NCBI RefSeq assembly: GCF_040372045.1
Contig: NZ_BAABWH010000001.1
Length of the DNA: 64,000 nucleotides
DNA from: Thalassolituus sp006212115
Lineage (GTDB): Bacteria > Pseudomonadota > Gammaproteobacteria > Pseudomonadales > Oceanobacteraceae
Direction: 5' to 3' (one strand)
The translations under genes were made by a program, and so were the position numbers. Positions 36,029-45,007 of this stretch are shown piece by piece (position 1 is the stretch's first letter; the number at the start of each line of letters is the position of its first letter). A model generated the notes under the pieces. It worked only from the letters and a program-made list of their open reading frames with translations, did not search any database and was not told the DNA's origin.

Positions 36029-36991
36029 TCAGGCCAGATCTGGCAGGCTTACCTGCATCAGTCTCTGCGACCGGATGGCGCCCTTCTCAACCCGACCGAT
36101 GCCGAGCAGAATCCGGACCCCAGATTCAACGGCCCATAATTGTACAGAAGGGTGATCGCTTAAGCCAGTTCTAATCGCCTGTCCTTGCAGTAACCGTGCG
36201 GCTTCGGCCAGTGTCAGTGACACTTCCGGCCAACTCTCCGGCAACGCGGTTTCAGGTGGCATCAACAGGGCGTCCAGCGCGGCTTTATCTTCGCTCTGCT
36301 CCGCCAGTTGCTCCAGCGATTCCAGAGTATAGGCCATCCCTTCATGGTAAGGGCCAGAATGCGTACGGTGCAGGTCCTGCACGTACGCGCCACAGCCTAT
36401 CGCCTCACCAATATCTTCCACCAAGGTGCGGATATAGGTGCCTTTCGAACAGCGTACACTTAAGTTGAGCGAATCCCGCGTGAAACTGTTCAGGGTCAGC
36501 TCATGGATGCGAATCGTCCGACGCTTTTTCTCGGCGACCGCGCGCATCTCTTCCTGAGACATGCCCTGGCGGGCGAGCTCGTACAACGGCTTTCCGTCCA
36601 TTTTCAGGGCAGAGAACATCGGCGGAACTTGCTCTACATCACCGCGGAAACGAGTCAGAATGGACTCCAGCAACTCAGCATCAATCTCTGGAACTGCTCG
36701 TTCCTGCAAGACCTCGCCTTCTTTATCGCCAGTGCTGCGCACCTGACCGAGGACGCCTTTGGTGTCGTAGCCCTTATCAGAATCGAGCAGCAGCTGTGAG
36801 AACTTAGTCGCCTCGCCGAGGCAAATGGGTAACACCCCCGTCGCCTCAGGGTCCAGCGCACCGGTATGACCGGCTTTATTGGCATTAAACAGACGCTTTA
36901 CACGTTGCAGCACCTGATTAGAACTCAAACCCAGTGGCTTGTTCACCACCAGAATGCCGGAAATATCGCGGCCTTTTTTCTTACGTCCCAT
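36029..36991 (-). CDS. truB: tRNA pseudouridine(55) synthase
   Basis: 320 aa from the ATG at 36991, one base after the rbfA stop; a longer frame to 37063 lies inside rbfA. Motifs: GILVVNKPLGLSSN, the catalytic aspartate in GHTGALDPEATGVLP, YDTKGVLG and SKGTYIRTLVEDIG. It makes pseudouridine 55 in the T loop of tRNAs. The C-terminal part is a PUA-like domain. Confidence 0.96.
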   Translation of the reverse strand: MGRKKKGRDISGILVVNKPLGLSSNQVLQRVKRLFNANKAGHTGALDPEATGVLPICLGEATKFSQLLLDSDKGYDTKGVLGQVRSTGDKEGEVLQERAVPEIDAELLESILTRFRGDVEQVPPMFSALKMDGKPLYELARQGMSQEEMRAVAEKKRRTIRIHELTLNSFTRDSLNLSVRCSKGTYIRTLVEDIGEAIGCGAYVQDLHRTHSGPYHEGMAYTLESLEQLAEQSEDKAALDALLMPPETALPESWPEVSLTLAEAARLLQGQAIRTGLSDHPSVQLWAVESGVRILLGIGRVEKGAIRSQRLMQVSLPDLA

Positions 36992-36992
36992 A

Positions 36993-37418
36993 TCAGTCCT
37001 GACGGTCATCCCCGTCATCGGCGATGTCAGCCTCGCCCGGGTGGCGTGCATCATCGGCGTCACGAGCCTGCTTGATCAGGCCAGTCAGGTGGTGGCCACG
37101 CTCAAGCGTTTCGTCATAGTGGAAACGCAGTTGTGGTGTCACGCGTGTCGTCAGAATTCTTGCCAACTGAGAGCGCAGGTAACCTGCCGCCTCATTAAGA
37201 ATTTTGCTGGTGTTGGCTCGAATCTCGGCGTCGGTTTCACCCTTGGCACCCATCACCGTAAAGTAGATATCGGCGTAACCGAGGTCTTTCGCTACCTTAA
37301 CTTGATTGAGCGTCACCATACCCAATTTTGGGTTCTTCATTTCGAACTGGATCATCTGCGCGACTTCGCGCTGGATCTGCTCCCCAAGACGGGAAGTACG
37401 GCTGAAATCTTTAGGCAT
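36993..37418 (-). CDS. rbfA: 30S ribosome-binding factor A
   Basis: 141 aa from the ATG at 37418 (MPKDFSRTSR) with AGAGAGA upstream; the frame is open seven codons further. KH-like fold with GEQIQREVAQMIQ and PQLRFHYDETLERG. The C-terminal 20 residues are acidic (DADDARHPGEADIADDGDD). It helps mature the 16S rRNA 5' end, especially in the cold. Confidence 0.95.
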   Translation of the reverse strand: MPKDFSRTSRLGEQIQREVAQMIQFEMKNPKLGMVTLNQVKVAKDLGYADIYFTVMGAKGETDAEIRANTSKILNEAAGYLRSQLARILTTRVTPQLRFHYDETLERGHHLTGLIKQARDADDARHPGEADIADDGDDRQD

Positions 37419-37463
37419 TTTTATCTCTCTGAGGCGCAATTTGCGGCCTGGTAAATGCTGATT

Positions 37464-37506
37464 CCGGGCTCAGCCCAGAGACACCAAAGCCCGGCATGAC
37501 CGGGCT
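37464..37506 (-). terminator. Hairpin between infB and rbfA with alternative pairing
   Basis: AGCCCGG at 37488-37494 can pair with CCGGGCT at 37500-37506 (loop CATGA; leftward followed by TTTGG) or with CCGGGCT at 37464-37470. The first looks like a weak terminator, the second an alternative that would open it. Confidence 0.45.
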
Positions 37507-37531
37507 CTGGCTAATAGATTGACGTCTCTTA

Positions 37532-40075
37532 TCAGAGAGTACGTGCAACCTCTTTGACGTCGAAGACTTCGATCTGATCGCCTGGGCGAACGTCCTGATA
37601 GTTCTTCACGCCGATACCACATTCGGTGCTCTGACGAACTTCCTGAACGTCGTCTTTGAAGCGACGCAGGGATTCGAGTTCACCTTCGTAGATCACCACG
37701 TTTTCACGCAGTACACGGATCTTCTTATTACGGTAGATCACACCTTCGGTCACCATACAGCCAGCAATCTGACCGAACTTAGGCGACTTGAAGACATCAC
37801 GTACTTCCGCAATACCAACGATTTCTTCACGCAGCTCAGGCGCCAACAGGCCAGCCATCGCTTGTTTCACGTCGTCGATAAGATCATAGATAACGCTGTA
37901 GTAACGCATATCCACGTCATTGCCTTCGACCACTTTCTTAGCGGCGTTATCAGCACGAACGTTAAAGCCAAACAGCACCGCACCTGCGGCGACGGCCAGC
38001 GTTGCGTCGGTTTCAGTAATACCACCCACACCGGATGCCACTACGTTCACTTTCACTTCGTCGGTAGCCAGCTTCTGCAGGGAAGAGACGATGGCCTCCA
38101 GAGAGCCACGAACGTCAGTCTTCACGACAACATTCAGTGCAGCCACTTCGCCTTCCGCCATACCGGCAAACAGCGCGTCCAATTTCGCCGCTTGCTGGCG
38201 CTGCTGGTGCTGTTCTTTCAGTTTGGTCTCGCGGAATTCAGCTACTTCACGTGCTTTCTTCTCGCTCTCGACAACCATGAAGTTGTCACCCGCATCCGGC
38301 GTACCGTTCAGGCCGAGAATCTCGACCGGAATTGACGGACCAGCAGAGTCTGTCTGCTTACCGTTTTCATCCAACAGTGCACGGGCACGGCCGTAACAGG
38401 TGCCAGCCAGAACCACGTCGCCTTTCTTCAGCGTACCGTTCTGAACCAGCAGAGTTGCAACCGGACCACGACCTTTATCCAGACGCGATTCAACCACTAC
38501 ACCCTGACCCGGGCCATCGAAGTGCGCTTTCAGCTCAAGCAATTCAGCTTGCAGCAATACGGCTTCAAGGAGGGTTTCAATGCCCATACCCGTTTTCGCA
38601 GAAACCGGGATAAATGGAACGTCACCACCCCAATCTTCTGGGATAACGTCACGTGCTGACAGTTCGTTTTTAACACGATCTGGATCAACACCTTCTTTGT
38701 CCATCTTGTTAACCGCAACCACCAAAGGTACGCCAGCAGATTTCGCATGCTGAACGGCTTCTTCAGTCTGAGGCATAACACCGTCATCAGCAGCAACGAC
38801 CAGAATTACAACGTCCGTCGCCTGAGCACCGCGTGCACGCATTGAGGTAAACGCAGCGTGTCCTGGCGTATCAAGGAAAGAGACCATGCCATGATCAGTT
38901 TCAACGTGGTATGCACCAATGTGCTGGGTAATACCACCGGCCTCACCAGACGCGACACGTGAGCTACGGATGTAGTCCAGCAGTGACGTCTTACCGTGGT
39001 CAACGTGACCCATCACAGTAACAACTGGTGCACGGGTCGTCTGGTCACCGTCATAGTTAACGGCTTCAGTGACATCCTGCTCGAGCTGGTTGTCGGCAAT
39101 CAGTTTGGATACCTTGTGGCCCATTTCTTCAACGACCAGGGTCGCAGTATCCTGATCCAGAGGCTGGTTAATGGTCGCCATAACGCCCATTTTCATCAGC
39201 TCTTTGATCACTTCGCCGGCCTTCACAGCCATCTTAGCGGCGAGATCACCAACAGTAATGGTTTCTGGCAGTTCAATTTCGCGAACAACGGGTGCTGTAG
39301 GCTTAGTAAACGCGTGCTCGTTGTTGGCATTACGATTACTGTTACGACCCTTCGTCTTCAACTTAGCTTTTGGTCGACGCTGGTTGCGGCCACCATTGCT
39401 GTCTTCATTGTCGAAACGACTGTCTTTATCAGTACGCTTACGCTCAGGCGTCTTCGCTTTCTTACGATGATCATCACGCTGCTGAGCGGCTTCCGCTGCA
39501 GCACGTTTCTGAGCGGCATCTTCTTCAGGCTTAGCAGCAGGTTTCGCGTCAGCTTTTTTCTTGACGGTAACTTTAGCTTCCGTTTTCGTGTCGGAAACAG
39601 GCACAGTCGTGCTCTTCGGCTGCTCTGCCGATTTAGCTGCTTCAGCCGCTGCTTTTTCTTTTTCAGCCGCTTCCGCTGCCGCTTTTTCAGCGTCAGCCTG
39701 CGCTTTCAGAGCTGCTTCTTTCTCAGCAGCAAGGCGTGCTTCTTCTTCCTGACGGGCTTTTTCAGCAGCAACATCGACTTCTTCGCGTTTCACGTAAGTA
39801 CGTTTTTTACGGACTTCGATGCTTACTGCTTTCTTGCCACCCTGACCCGTTTTCAAAGTCGTAGTGACTTTACGTTTCAGAGTAATCTTCTTCGGCTCAG
39901 CGTCAGCTTCGCCGTGACTCTTCTTCAGAAATGCGAGCAGACTTTGCTTCTGCTCATCATTTACGGAGTCAGTCTCAGCGCTCTGAGGCAGGCCCGCTTC
40001 TTTCATTTGGGAGAGCAGGCGGTCTGTGCTCGTCCCTACCACGTCGGCGAGTTCTTTAACTGTTACATCTGCCAT
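37532..40075 (-). CDS. infB: Translation initiation factor IF-2
   Basis: 847 aa, the length of the long gammaproteobacterial form. N-terminal IF2 domain (ADVTVKELADVVGTS), a long Ala/Glu/Lys-rich linker (residues 90-260), then the G domain with GHVDHGKTSLLD, DTPGHAAF and NKMD, followed by beta-barrel and C-terminal fMet-tRNA-binding domains. GGAGAAACG precedes the ATG. Confidence 0.98.
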   Translation of the reverse strand: MADVTVKELADVVGTSTDRLLSQMKEAGLPQSAETDSVNDEQKQSLLAFLKKSHGEADAEPKKITLKRKVTTTLKTGQGGKKAVSIEVRKKRTYVKREEVDVAAEKARQEEEARLAAEKEAALKAQADAEKAAAEAAEKEKAAAEAAKSAEQPKSTTVPVSDTKTEAKVTVKKKADAKPAAKPEEDAAQKRAAAEAAQQRDDHRKKAKTPERKRTDKDSRFDNEDSNGGRNQRRPKAKLKTKGRNSNRNANNEHAFTKPTAPVVREIELPETITVGDLAAKMAVKAGEVIKELMKMGVMATINQPLDQDTATLVVEEMGHKVSKLIADNQLEQDVTEAVNYDGDQTTRAPVVTVMGHVDHGKTSLLDYIRSSRVASGEAGGITQHIGAYHVETDHGMVSFLDTPGHAAFTSMRARGAQATDVVILVVAADDGVMPQTEEAVQHAKSAGVPLVVAVNKMDKEGVDPDRVKNELSARDVIPEDWGGDVPFIPVSAKTGMGIETLLEAVLLQAELLELKAHFDGPGQGVVVESRLDKGRGPVATLLVQNGTLKKGDVVLAGTCYGRARALLDENGKQTDSAGPSIPVEILGLNGTPDAGDNFMVVESEKKAREVAEFRETKLKEQHQQRQQAAKLDALFAGMAEGEVAALNVVVKTDVRGSLEAIVSSLQKLATDEVKVNVVASGVGGITETDATLAVAAGAVLFGFNVRADNAAKKVVEGNDVDMRYYSVIYDLIDDVKQAMAGLLAPELREEIVGIAEVRDVFKSPKFGQIAGCMVTEGVIYRNKKIRVLRENVVIYEGELESLRRFKDDVQEVRQSTECGIGVKNYQDVRPGDQIEVFDVKEVARTL

Positions 40076-40101
40076 ACGTTTCTCCTATACCGGGCGAGTG
40101 A

Positions 40102-41598
40102 TTATTCAGTGCCTTCAAACCAAGGCTTACGGGCGGTCATAATCAGCTCACCCGCTTTCTCTTCGGTCATTCCTTCGACATCCAGCAAATCATCAATGGA
40201 CTGTTCAGCAAGGTCTTCCATCGTGGAAATACCCTTGCTGGCCAGTACCAATGCCAGATGCTTGTCCATGCCTTCCATTGTCAGAAGGTCTTCTGCCGGT
40301 TCTGCTTTTTCGAGAACTTCCTCAGATGCAATCGCCTGAGTCAGCAACACGTCTTTGGCGCGATTACGCAGTTCCGTCACGATGTCTTCATCGAGGCCAT
40401 CGATCTGGAGCATTTCTTCCATTGGTACGTAAGCGATTTCTTCCAACGTGGTGAAGCCTTCCTCAACCAGTAAGGTTGCGAAATCTTCGTCCACGTCGAG
40501 GCTGTTCATAAAGCCTTCGATGAAGCCAGCAGCTTCTTCATTCTGTTTTTCGACCGCTTCTTCTTCGGTCATGACGTTGATTTCCCAACCGGTCAACTCA
40601 GACGCCAATCGAACATTCTGACCACCACGGCCAATAGCCTGTGCCAGGTTGTCTTCTGCTACTGCGACGTCCATTGAGTTGGTTTCTTCGTCAACAACGA
40701 TAGAAGCCACTTCAGCTGGAGCCATTGCATTGATAACCAGCTGAGCCGGATTGTCGTCCCACAGCACGATATCGATACGCTCGTTTCCACCCAGCTCGTT
40801 CGTTACCGCCTGAACACGTGCACCACGCATACCAACACATGCACCAACCGGGTCGATACGTTTGTCATTGGATTTAACGGCGATTTTTGCGCGCGAACCC
40901 GGATCACGGGCAGCACCTTTAATTTCGATAACTTCTTCAGAAATCTCTGGCACTTCGATACGGAACAGCTCAATCAGCATGGCTGGAACTGTGCGGCTCA
41001 TCATCAACTGTGGACCGCGGTTTTCCGGGCGAATATCAAACAGGATGGCGCGAATACGATCGCCCATACGCATGATTTCACGACCGATCAGTTGATCCTT
41101 AGGCATCAGTGCTTCTGCATTATTGCCAAGGTCAACGATCACGTTGTCGCGGGTCACTTTTTTAACTGTGCCACCGATCAGCTCGCCAACACGGTGCTCG
41201 TACTGCTCTACGACCTGTGCGCGTTCAGCTTCACGTACTTTCTGTACGATGATCTGTTTAGCTGCCTGCGCTGCAATGCGACCGAAATCAGGGTTTTCAA
41301 CCTGAATTTCGTAGGTGTCACCTGGCTGCAGGTTGGTGTCGATTTCGTGCGCCTCTTCCAGCGTCAGTTCGTCACCCAAGCCTGGCACTACGTCGTTGCT
41401 AACGACCAACCAGCTACGGAAAGTTTCGTAATCACCAGTCTTACGGTCGATATCGACACGGATGACTGCCTCTTCGTCTTCGTAACGTTTTTTCGCTGCT
41501 GCGGCCAACGCCGATTCGATCGCTTGAAAAATAATTTCCCTGGAAACGCCTTTCTCGTTAGAAACCGCTTCCGCGACCAGGAGAATTTCTTTGCTCAT
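40102..41598 (-). CDS. nusA: Transcription termination/antitermination factor NusA
   Basis: 498 aa. N-terminal RNA-polymerase-binding domain, S1 domain (VGELIGGTVKKVTRDNVIVDLG), two KH domains (DPVGACVGMRGARVQAV, AIGRGGQNVRLASELTG) and two acidic C-terminal repeats (LLVEEGFTTLEEIAYVP, LASKGISTMEDLAEQ) as in gammaproteobacteria. In the rimP-nusA-infB operon. Confidence 0.98.
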   Translation of the reverse strand: MSKEILLVAEAVSNEKGVSREIIFQAIESALAAAAKKRYEDEEAVIRVDIDRKTGDYETFRSWLVVSNDVVPGLGDELTLEEAHEIDTNLQPGDTYEIQVENPDFGRIAAQAAKQIIVQKVREAERAQVVEQYEHRVGELIGGTVKKVTRDNVIVDLGNNAEALMPKDQLIGREIMRMGDRIRAILFDIRPENRGPQLMMSRTVPAMLIELFRIEVPEISEEVIEIKGAARDPGSRAKIAVKSNDKRIDPVGACVGMRGARVQAVTNELGGNERIDIVLWDDNPAQLVINAMAPAEVASIVVDEETNSMDVAVAEDNLAQAIGRGGQNVRLASELTGWEINVMTEEEAVEKQNEEAAGFIEGFMNSLDVDEDFATLLVEEGFTTLEEIAYVPMEEMLQIDGLDEDIVTELRNRAKDVLLTQAIASEEVLEKAEPAEDLLTMEGMDKHLALVLASKGISTMEDLAEQSIDDLLDVEGMTEEKAGELIMTARKPWFEGTE

Positions 41599-41620
41599 CT
41601 TCTAGCCTCGCTCTGCAACC

Positions 41621-42079
41621 TTAATCCTTGAATTGTGGAACAACGTTAGCCTTCTCAATCAGCTCGACGGGTAACAGGTATTCGTTATCGTCTACACGCA
41701 GCACGATGTCTTCCTGTTCCACACCAATCAATTGGCCCTTGAATTTCCGCCGCCCGTCAAACGCCATGCGTAAACGTACGTCGATAATATTTCCTGCTAA
41801 TGACGTGTACTGTTCGAGAGTAAAAATCGGACGATCCATACCTGGTGATGACACTTCCAGGTTATAAATCTGGGTAATCGGATCTTCAACGTCCATAACA
41901 CTACTGATCTGACGACTTACCGACGCGCAGTCGTCGACGTTGATGCCATTCTCGTGATCGATAAATACACGTAACACAGTGTCCTTGCCTTGAGACAAGT
42001 ACTCCAGCCCCCAAAAGGTATATCCCATAGATTCGACTACAGGCGCGAGCAGTTCATTTAACAGACTCTCTTTTGCCAC
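41621..42079 (-). CDS. rimP: Ribosome maturation factor RimP
   Basis: 152 aa. VESMGYTFWGLEYLSQGKDTVLRVFID-like start and the motif DVEDPITQIYNLEVSSPG with the conserved ISSPG-type turn identify RimP. It is needed for 30S maturation. First gene of the nusA operon; a terminator-like hairpin lies in its leader. Confidence 0.96.
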   Translation of the reverse strand: MAKESLLNELLAPVVESMGYTFWGLEYLSQGKDTVLRVFIDHENGINVDDCASVSRQISSVMDVEDPITQIYNLEVSSPGMDRPIFTLEQYTSLAGNIIDVRLRMAFDGRRKFKGQLIGVEQEDIVLRVDDNEYLLPVELIEKANVVPQFKD

Positions 42080-42111
42080 GATTTACTCTCCCGGGGATCG
42101 GCTTTCGCCAC

Positions 42112-42139
42112 AAACAAAAACTGGGCAACATGTGCCCAG
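42112..42139 (-). terminator. Terminator-like attenuator in the rimP leader
   Basis: CTGGGCA and TGCCCAG form a 7-bp stem; read leftward it is followed by TTTTTGTTT. It is only 33 bases upstream of the rimP start, so it could attenuate the rimP-nusA-infB operon. NusA itself would influence such a site. Confidence 0.6.
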
Positions 42140-42163
42140 TCCGCTACTGCCTTTTGCAGACCA

Positions 42164-42181
42164 GAACCTGGTGACAGGTTC
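42164..42181 (-). promoter_or_regulatory. GAACCTG/CAGGTTC hairpin in the rimP leader
   Basis: A perfect 7-bp stem closed by a four-base loop (GTGA on the plus strand, TCAC on the minus strand), 25 bases upstream of the attenuator-like hairpin. Confidence 0.4.
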
Positions 42182-42229
42182 CTGTATTACCAGCGCCTGA
42201 GAATTCAATTTACAGAACGCCAGCTACTA

Positions 42230-42255
42230 AAAAGCCCCTGACGTGAGGGGCTTTT
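42230..42255. terminator. Bidirectional terminator downstream of tRNA-Leu
   Basis: AAAAGCCCCT and AGGGGCTTTT pair around GACGTG, giving T runs on both strands. Second of two terminators behind the tRNA gene. Confidence 0.8.
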
Positions 42256-42290
42256 CAAATAAGCAGCCGCATTATACGTGCTGCCAATAA

Positions 42291-42316
42291 AAAAAGCGAA
42301 CCCAAGTCCGCTTTTT
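42291..42316 (-). terminator. First terminator downstream of tRNA-Leu
   Basis: AAAAAGCG pairs with CGCTTTTT around a 10-base loop; read leftward the T run extends to seven. Confidence 0.6.
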
Positions 42317-42350
42317 CGGGTAGCTCTTAAAGTGAACTACCGGAATAAGT

Positions 42351-42436
42351 TGGTGCGGATGGCGAGACTCGAACTCGCACGAGCGTTGCTCACCACCCCC
42401 TCAAGATGGCGTGTCTACCAATTCCACCACATCCGC
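42351..42436 (-). tRNA. tRNA-Leu (anticodon GAG)
   Basis: Acceptor stem GCGGATG/CATCCGC with encoded ACCA, D-loop TGGTAGACAC, anticodon stem CCATC/GGTGG around TTGAGGG (anticodon GAG), a long variable arm as expected for leucine, and T-arm GCGAG-TTCGAGT-CTCGC. 86 bases with CCA. It follows secG by 15 bases, a conserved arrangement, so it is probably processed from the secG transcript. Confidence 0.97.
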
Positions 42437-42451
42437 ACACAGGGGAAGAAA

Positions 42452-42856
42452 TTAATTAGTCGTTTCTTCCATTGTTTCCAGAACACTTGTATCGGCCTCG
42501 GCAGATGCATCAAGTTCTGGAGCGTCATCTTCAGACGGCGCGTATTCTTCCACAACTGGGGTGTCCTGCTCAAGCACTTCTTGCACTTCTACAGTAGGAA
42601 TTCCTACTTCATCTACACTTGATGCTTTTTGCTTGGCATAAATGGCCAAACCCAGACTGGTGATAAAAAATGCAGTAGCCAGAATCGCGGTAGTACGGCT
42701 CATAAAGTTTGCTGAACCAGCTGAACCAAATACGGTTTGTGATGCACCAGAACCAAACGACGCACCGGCATCGGCGCCCTTACCTTGCTGCATCAATACA
42801 AACACGATAATTGCGACTGCAATAACGATGTGACCGATAAGAATAAACTGTTCCAT
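42452..42856 (-). CDS. secG: Preprotein translocase subunit SecG
   Basis: 134 aa. Two membrane helices (residues 4-22 and 54-72) flank the conserved GKGADAGASFGSGASQTVFG segment. The C-terminal tail is long and acidic (VLEQDTPVVEEYAPSEDD). It is part of the SecYEG channel. Order tpiA-secG-tRNA-Leu is conserved. Confidence 0.95.
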   Translation of the reverse strand: MEQFILIGHIVIAVAIIVFVLMQQGKGADAGASFGSGASQTVFGSAGSANFMSRTTAILATAFFITSLGLAIYAKQKASSVDEVGIPTVEVQEVLEQDTPVVEEYAPSEDDAPELDASAEADTSVLETMEETTN

Positions 42857-42870
42857 ATAAACCTGAGCCC

Positions 42871-43608
42871 TTATGCCCGACAGATACCTAGGAATTCAGC
42901 AACATCGAGAGAGGCACCCCCGACGAGACCACCATCAATATCTTGTTGTGAAAATAATTCTGCTGCATTTGCCGCTTTCACACTGCCGCCGTATAGCAAC
43001 CGAGTGGACGCAGCCAATGATTCATTTCTGGCAGCCAACAATGCGCGGATATGCGCATGTACCGCCTGAGCCTGTTCTGGTGTTGCCGTCTCGCCAGTAC
43101 CTATCGCCCATACAGGCTCATAAGCAATCACGACGCTCTGCCAGTCTGTGTCAGATAACTCACTAAGAAGTAGAGACAACTGAGTCTTTACTACCGCTTC
43201 CGCGTTACCGGATTTGCGTTGCTCAAGTGTTTCACCTACGCAGACCACCGCCGTCAGACCGCAATCAATAGCCAAACGCGTCTTGCGCAGCACAACGTCG
43301 TCTGTTTCTCCGTAGAGTGTACGACGCTCTGAGTGCCCGATAATAACCATGCTGGCACCAACATCCGACAGCATGTCACAGGCGACTTCACCCGTGTATG
43401 CACCAGATGTCTGATCGGCGCAGTTCTGAGCACCCACTGACACTGTCTCTCCGGCCGCCTCAACAGCCTGAGACAGATAAGGATACGGCGGAAACACGGC
43501 GACATCACACGGTAAGTCACCGGCGTCACGAATACCCGACAGCAGTGTCTCAGTCTGAGCACGCGAGGCATTCATTTTCCAGTTACCGGCTACCAGTGTA
43601 CGACGCAT
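42871..43608 (-). CDS. tpiA: Triosephosphate isomerase
   Basis: 245 aa from the ATG at 43608 (MRRTLVAGNWKMN) with GGAAG upstream; a TTG four codons earlier is less likely. Catalytic motifs NWKMN (Lys), IIGHSERR (His) and AYEPVWAIGTG (Glu). Interconverts dihydroxyacetone phosphate and glyceraldehyde-3-phosphate. Confidence 0.97.
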   Translation of the reverse strand: MRRTLVAGNWKMNASRAQTETLLSGIRDAGDLPCDVAVFPPYPYLSQAVEAAGETVSVGAQNCADQTSGAYTGEVACDMLSDVGASMVIIGHSERRTLYGETDDVVLRKTRLAIDCGLTAVVCVGETLEQRKSGNAEAVVKTQLSLLLSELSDTDWQSVVIAYEPVWAIGTGETATPEQAQAVHAHIRALLAARNESLAASTRLLYGGSVKAANAAELFSQQDIDGGLVGGASLDVAEFLGICRA

Positions 43609-43672
43609 GAGTCTTCCCAAAATTCAAAGAGCGCAGATACTATCTGAGAAGCTCGCCCGAGACAAGACGAGC

Positions 43673-45007
43673 TTAAGCCAGCGCCTTGCCAACCACCTCT
43701 GCCAGCTCCTGAGCCAACAATTGCGTGATAGCCGGATCATCCGCTTCAACCATCACACGCACCAGAGGCTCGGTACCGGACGGACGCAACAATACTCGTC
43801 CCCGAGAACCCAGTTTTTCCTCGGTCTTCGCCAACGCGTCCAACACAGACGGCTCCGACATCACGTCAATATCACGCTGGCGGCGCACGTTGATCATGGT
43901 TTGTGGCATTTTGCTCATTCGCTTAGTCCACTCGTGCAGACCGATACCCGTGTCACGTAACGCAACCAACACCTGTAGCGCAGAGACAATACCGTCACCC
44001 GTGGAGTTGGCATCAAGACACAGCAGGTGGCCCGATGACTCACCACCAAAACGCCAGTTATGCTCAACCAACTTTTGCATTACATAACGGTCACCGACTT
44101 TAGCGCGGACAAAATCGATCTCTTGTTCTTTGAGCGCAAGCTCAAGACCGAGGTTGCTCATTTGAGTGCCGACCACGCCGCCATTCAAGCGCCCCTGCTG
44201 AGCGGCATGACTGGCCACAATGAAGAGCAACTGATCGCCATCAACCAACTCACCCTTATGATCGACCATCATCACCCTGTCGCCGTCACCATCAAACGCG
44301 ATACCCAGATCGGCCTTCTGTTCAAGCACCGTTGCGCGTAGTTTCTCTGGCGAGGTAGAGCCGCACTCTTTGTTAATATTCAAGCCGTCAGGCGTGTTGC
44401 CTATGGTGGTCACACTGGCACCCAGCTCGGTAAATACCGCTGGGGCAATCTGATAGGTAGCGCCATTACTGCAATCCAGTACCAGCTTCAACCCACGTAA
44501 ATTAAGCGAATTCGCGGTGCCTTTGCAGAACTCAATGTAGCGTCCTGCTGCGTCATTAATGCGAACAGCCTTACCCAGCTTGTCCGACTCAACGCACTCA
44601 ATAGGCTGATCGAGATAGCTTTCTATCTCCAGTTCGACTTCGTCCGGCAACTTCGTACCGTCAGCCGAGAAGAACTTAATACCGTTGTCGTAATACGGAT
44701 TATGGGAGGCACTGATCACAATGCCGGCATCCGCACGGAACGTTCTGGTCAGATAAGCAATACCGGGAGTTGGGATAGGCCCTAACAAACCAATATCGAC
44801 ACCTGCAGCTGACAGGCCCGCCTCCAACGCCGACTCAAACATATAGCCTGAAATACGAGTGTCCTTACCTATCAGAATCCGACTGACACCGCGTTTCGCA
44901 AAGACCTTCCCCGCTGCCCAACCAAGGCGCATAACAAATTCAGGCGTGATCACACCTTCACCGACCCGTCCACGGATACCATCGGTGCCAAAATACTTCC
45001 TACTCAT
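43673..45007 (-). CDS. glmM: Phosphoglucosamine mutase
   Basis: 444 aa. The phosphoserine loop is ISASHNPYYDNGIK, the metal loop is DGDGDR and the sugar-binding loop is GGESSGH; RPSGTEPLVRVM binds phosphate. It converts glucosamine-6-phosphate to glucosamine-1-phosphate for peptidoglycan and LPS. The start overlaps the end of folP by eight bases. Confidence 0.97.
   Translation of the reverse strand: MSRKYFGTDGIRGRVGEGVITPEFVMRLGWAAGKVFAKRGVSRILIGKDTRISGYMFESALEAGLSAAGVDIGLLGPIPTPGIAYLTRTFRADAGIVISASHNPYYDNGIKFFSADGTKLPDEVELEIESYLDQPIECVESDKLGKAVRINDAAGRYIEFCKGTANSLNLRGLKLVLDCSNGATYQIAPAVFTELGASVTTIGNTPDGLNINKECGSTSPEKLRATVLEQKADLGIAFDGDGDRVMMVDHKGELVDGDQLLFIVASHAAQQGRLNGGVVGTQMSNLGLELALKEQEIDFVRAKVGDRYVMQKLVEHNWRFGGESSGHLLCLDANSTGDGIVSALQVLVALRDTGIGLHEWTKRMSKMPQTMINVRRQRDIDVMSEPSVLDALAKTEEKLGSRGRVLLRPSGTEPLVRVMVEADDPAITQLLAQELAEVVGKALA

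Noticed and set aside
38996..40339. 447-codon frame on the plus strand opposite infB
   Set aside because: It is antisense to the well-conserved infB gene, is Phe/Leu/Arg-rich as expected from the reverse of Lys/Glu/Ala codons, and has no recognisable domain or ribosome site.
42112..42350. A second tRNA (initiator Met) upstream of rimP, as in E. coli
   Set aside because: No T-arm TTCGA motif or acceptor stem could be found in this stretch; only hairpins and terminators.
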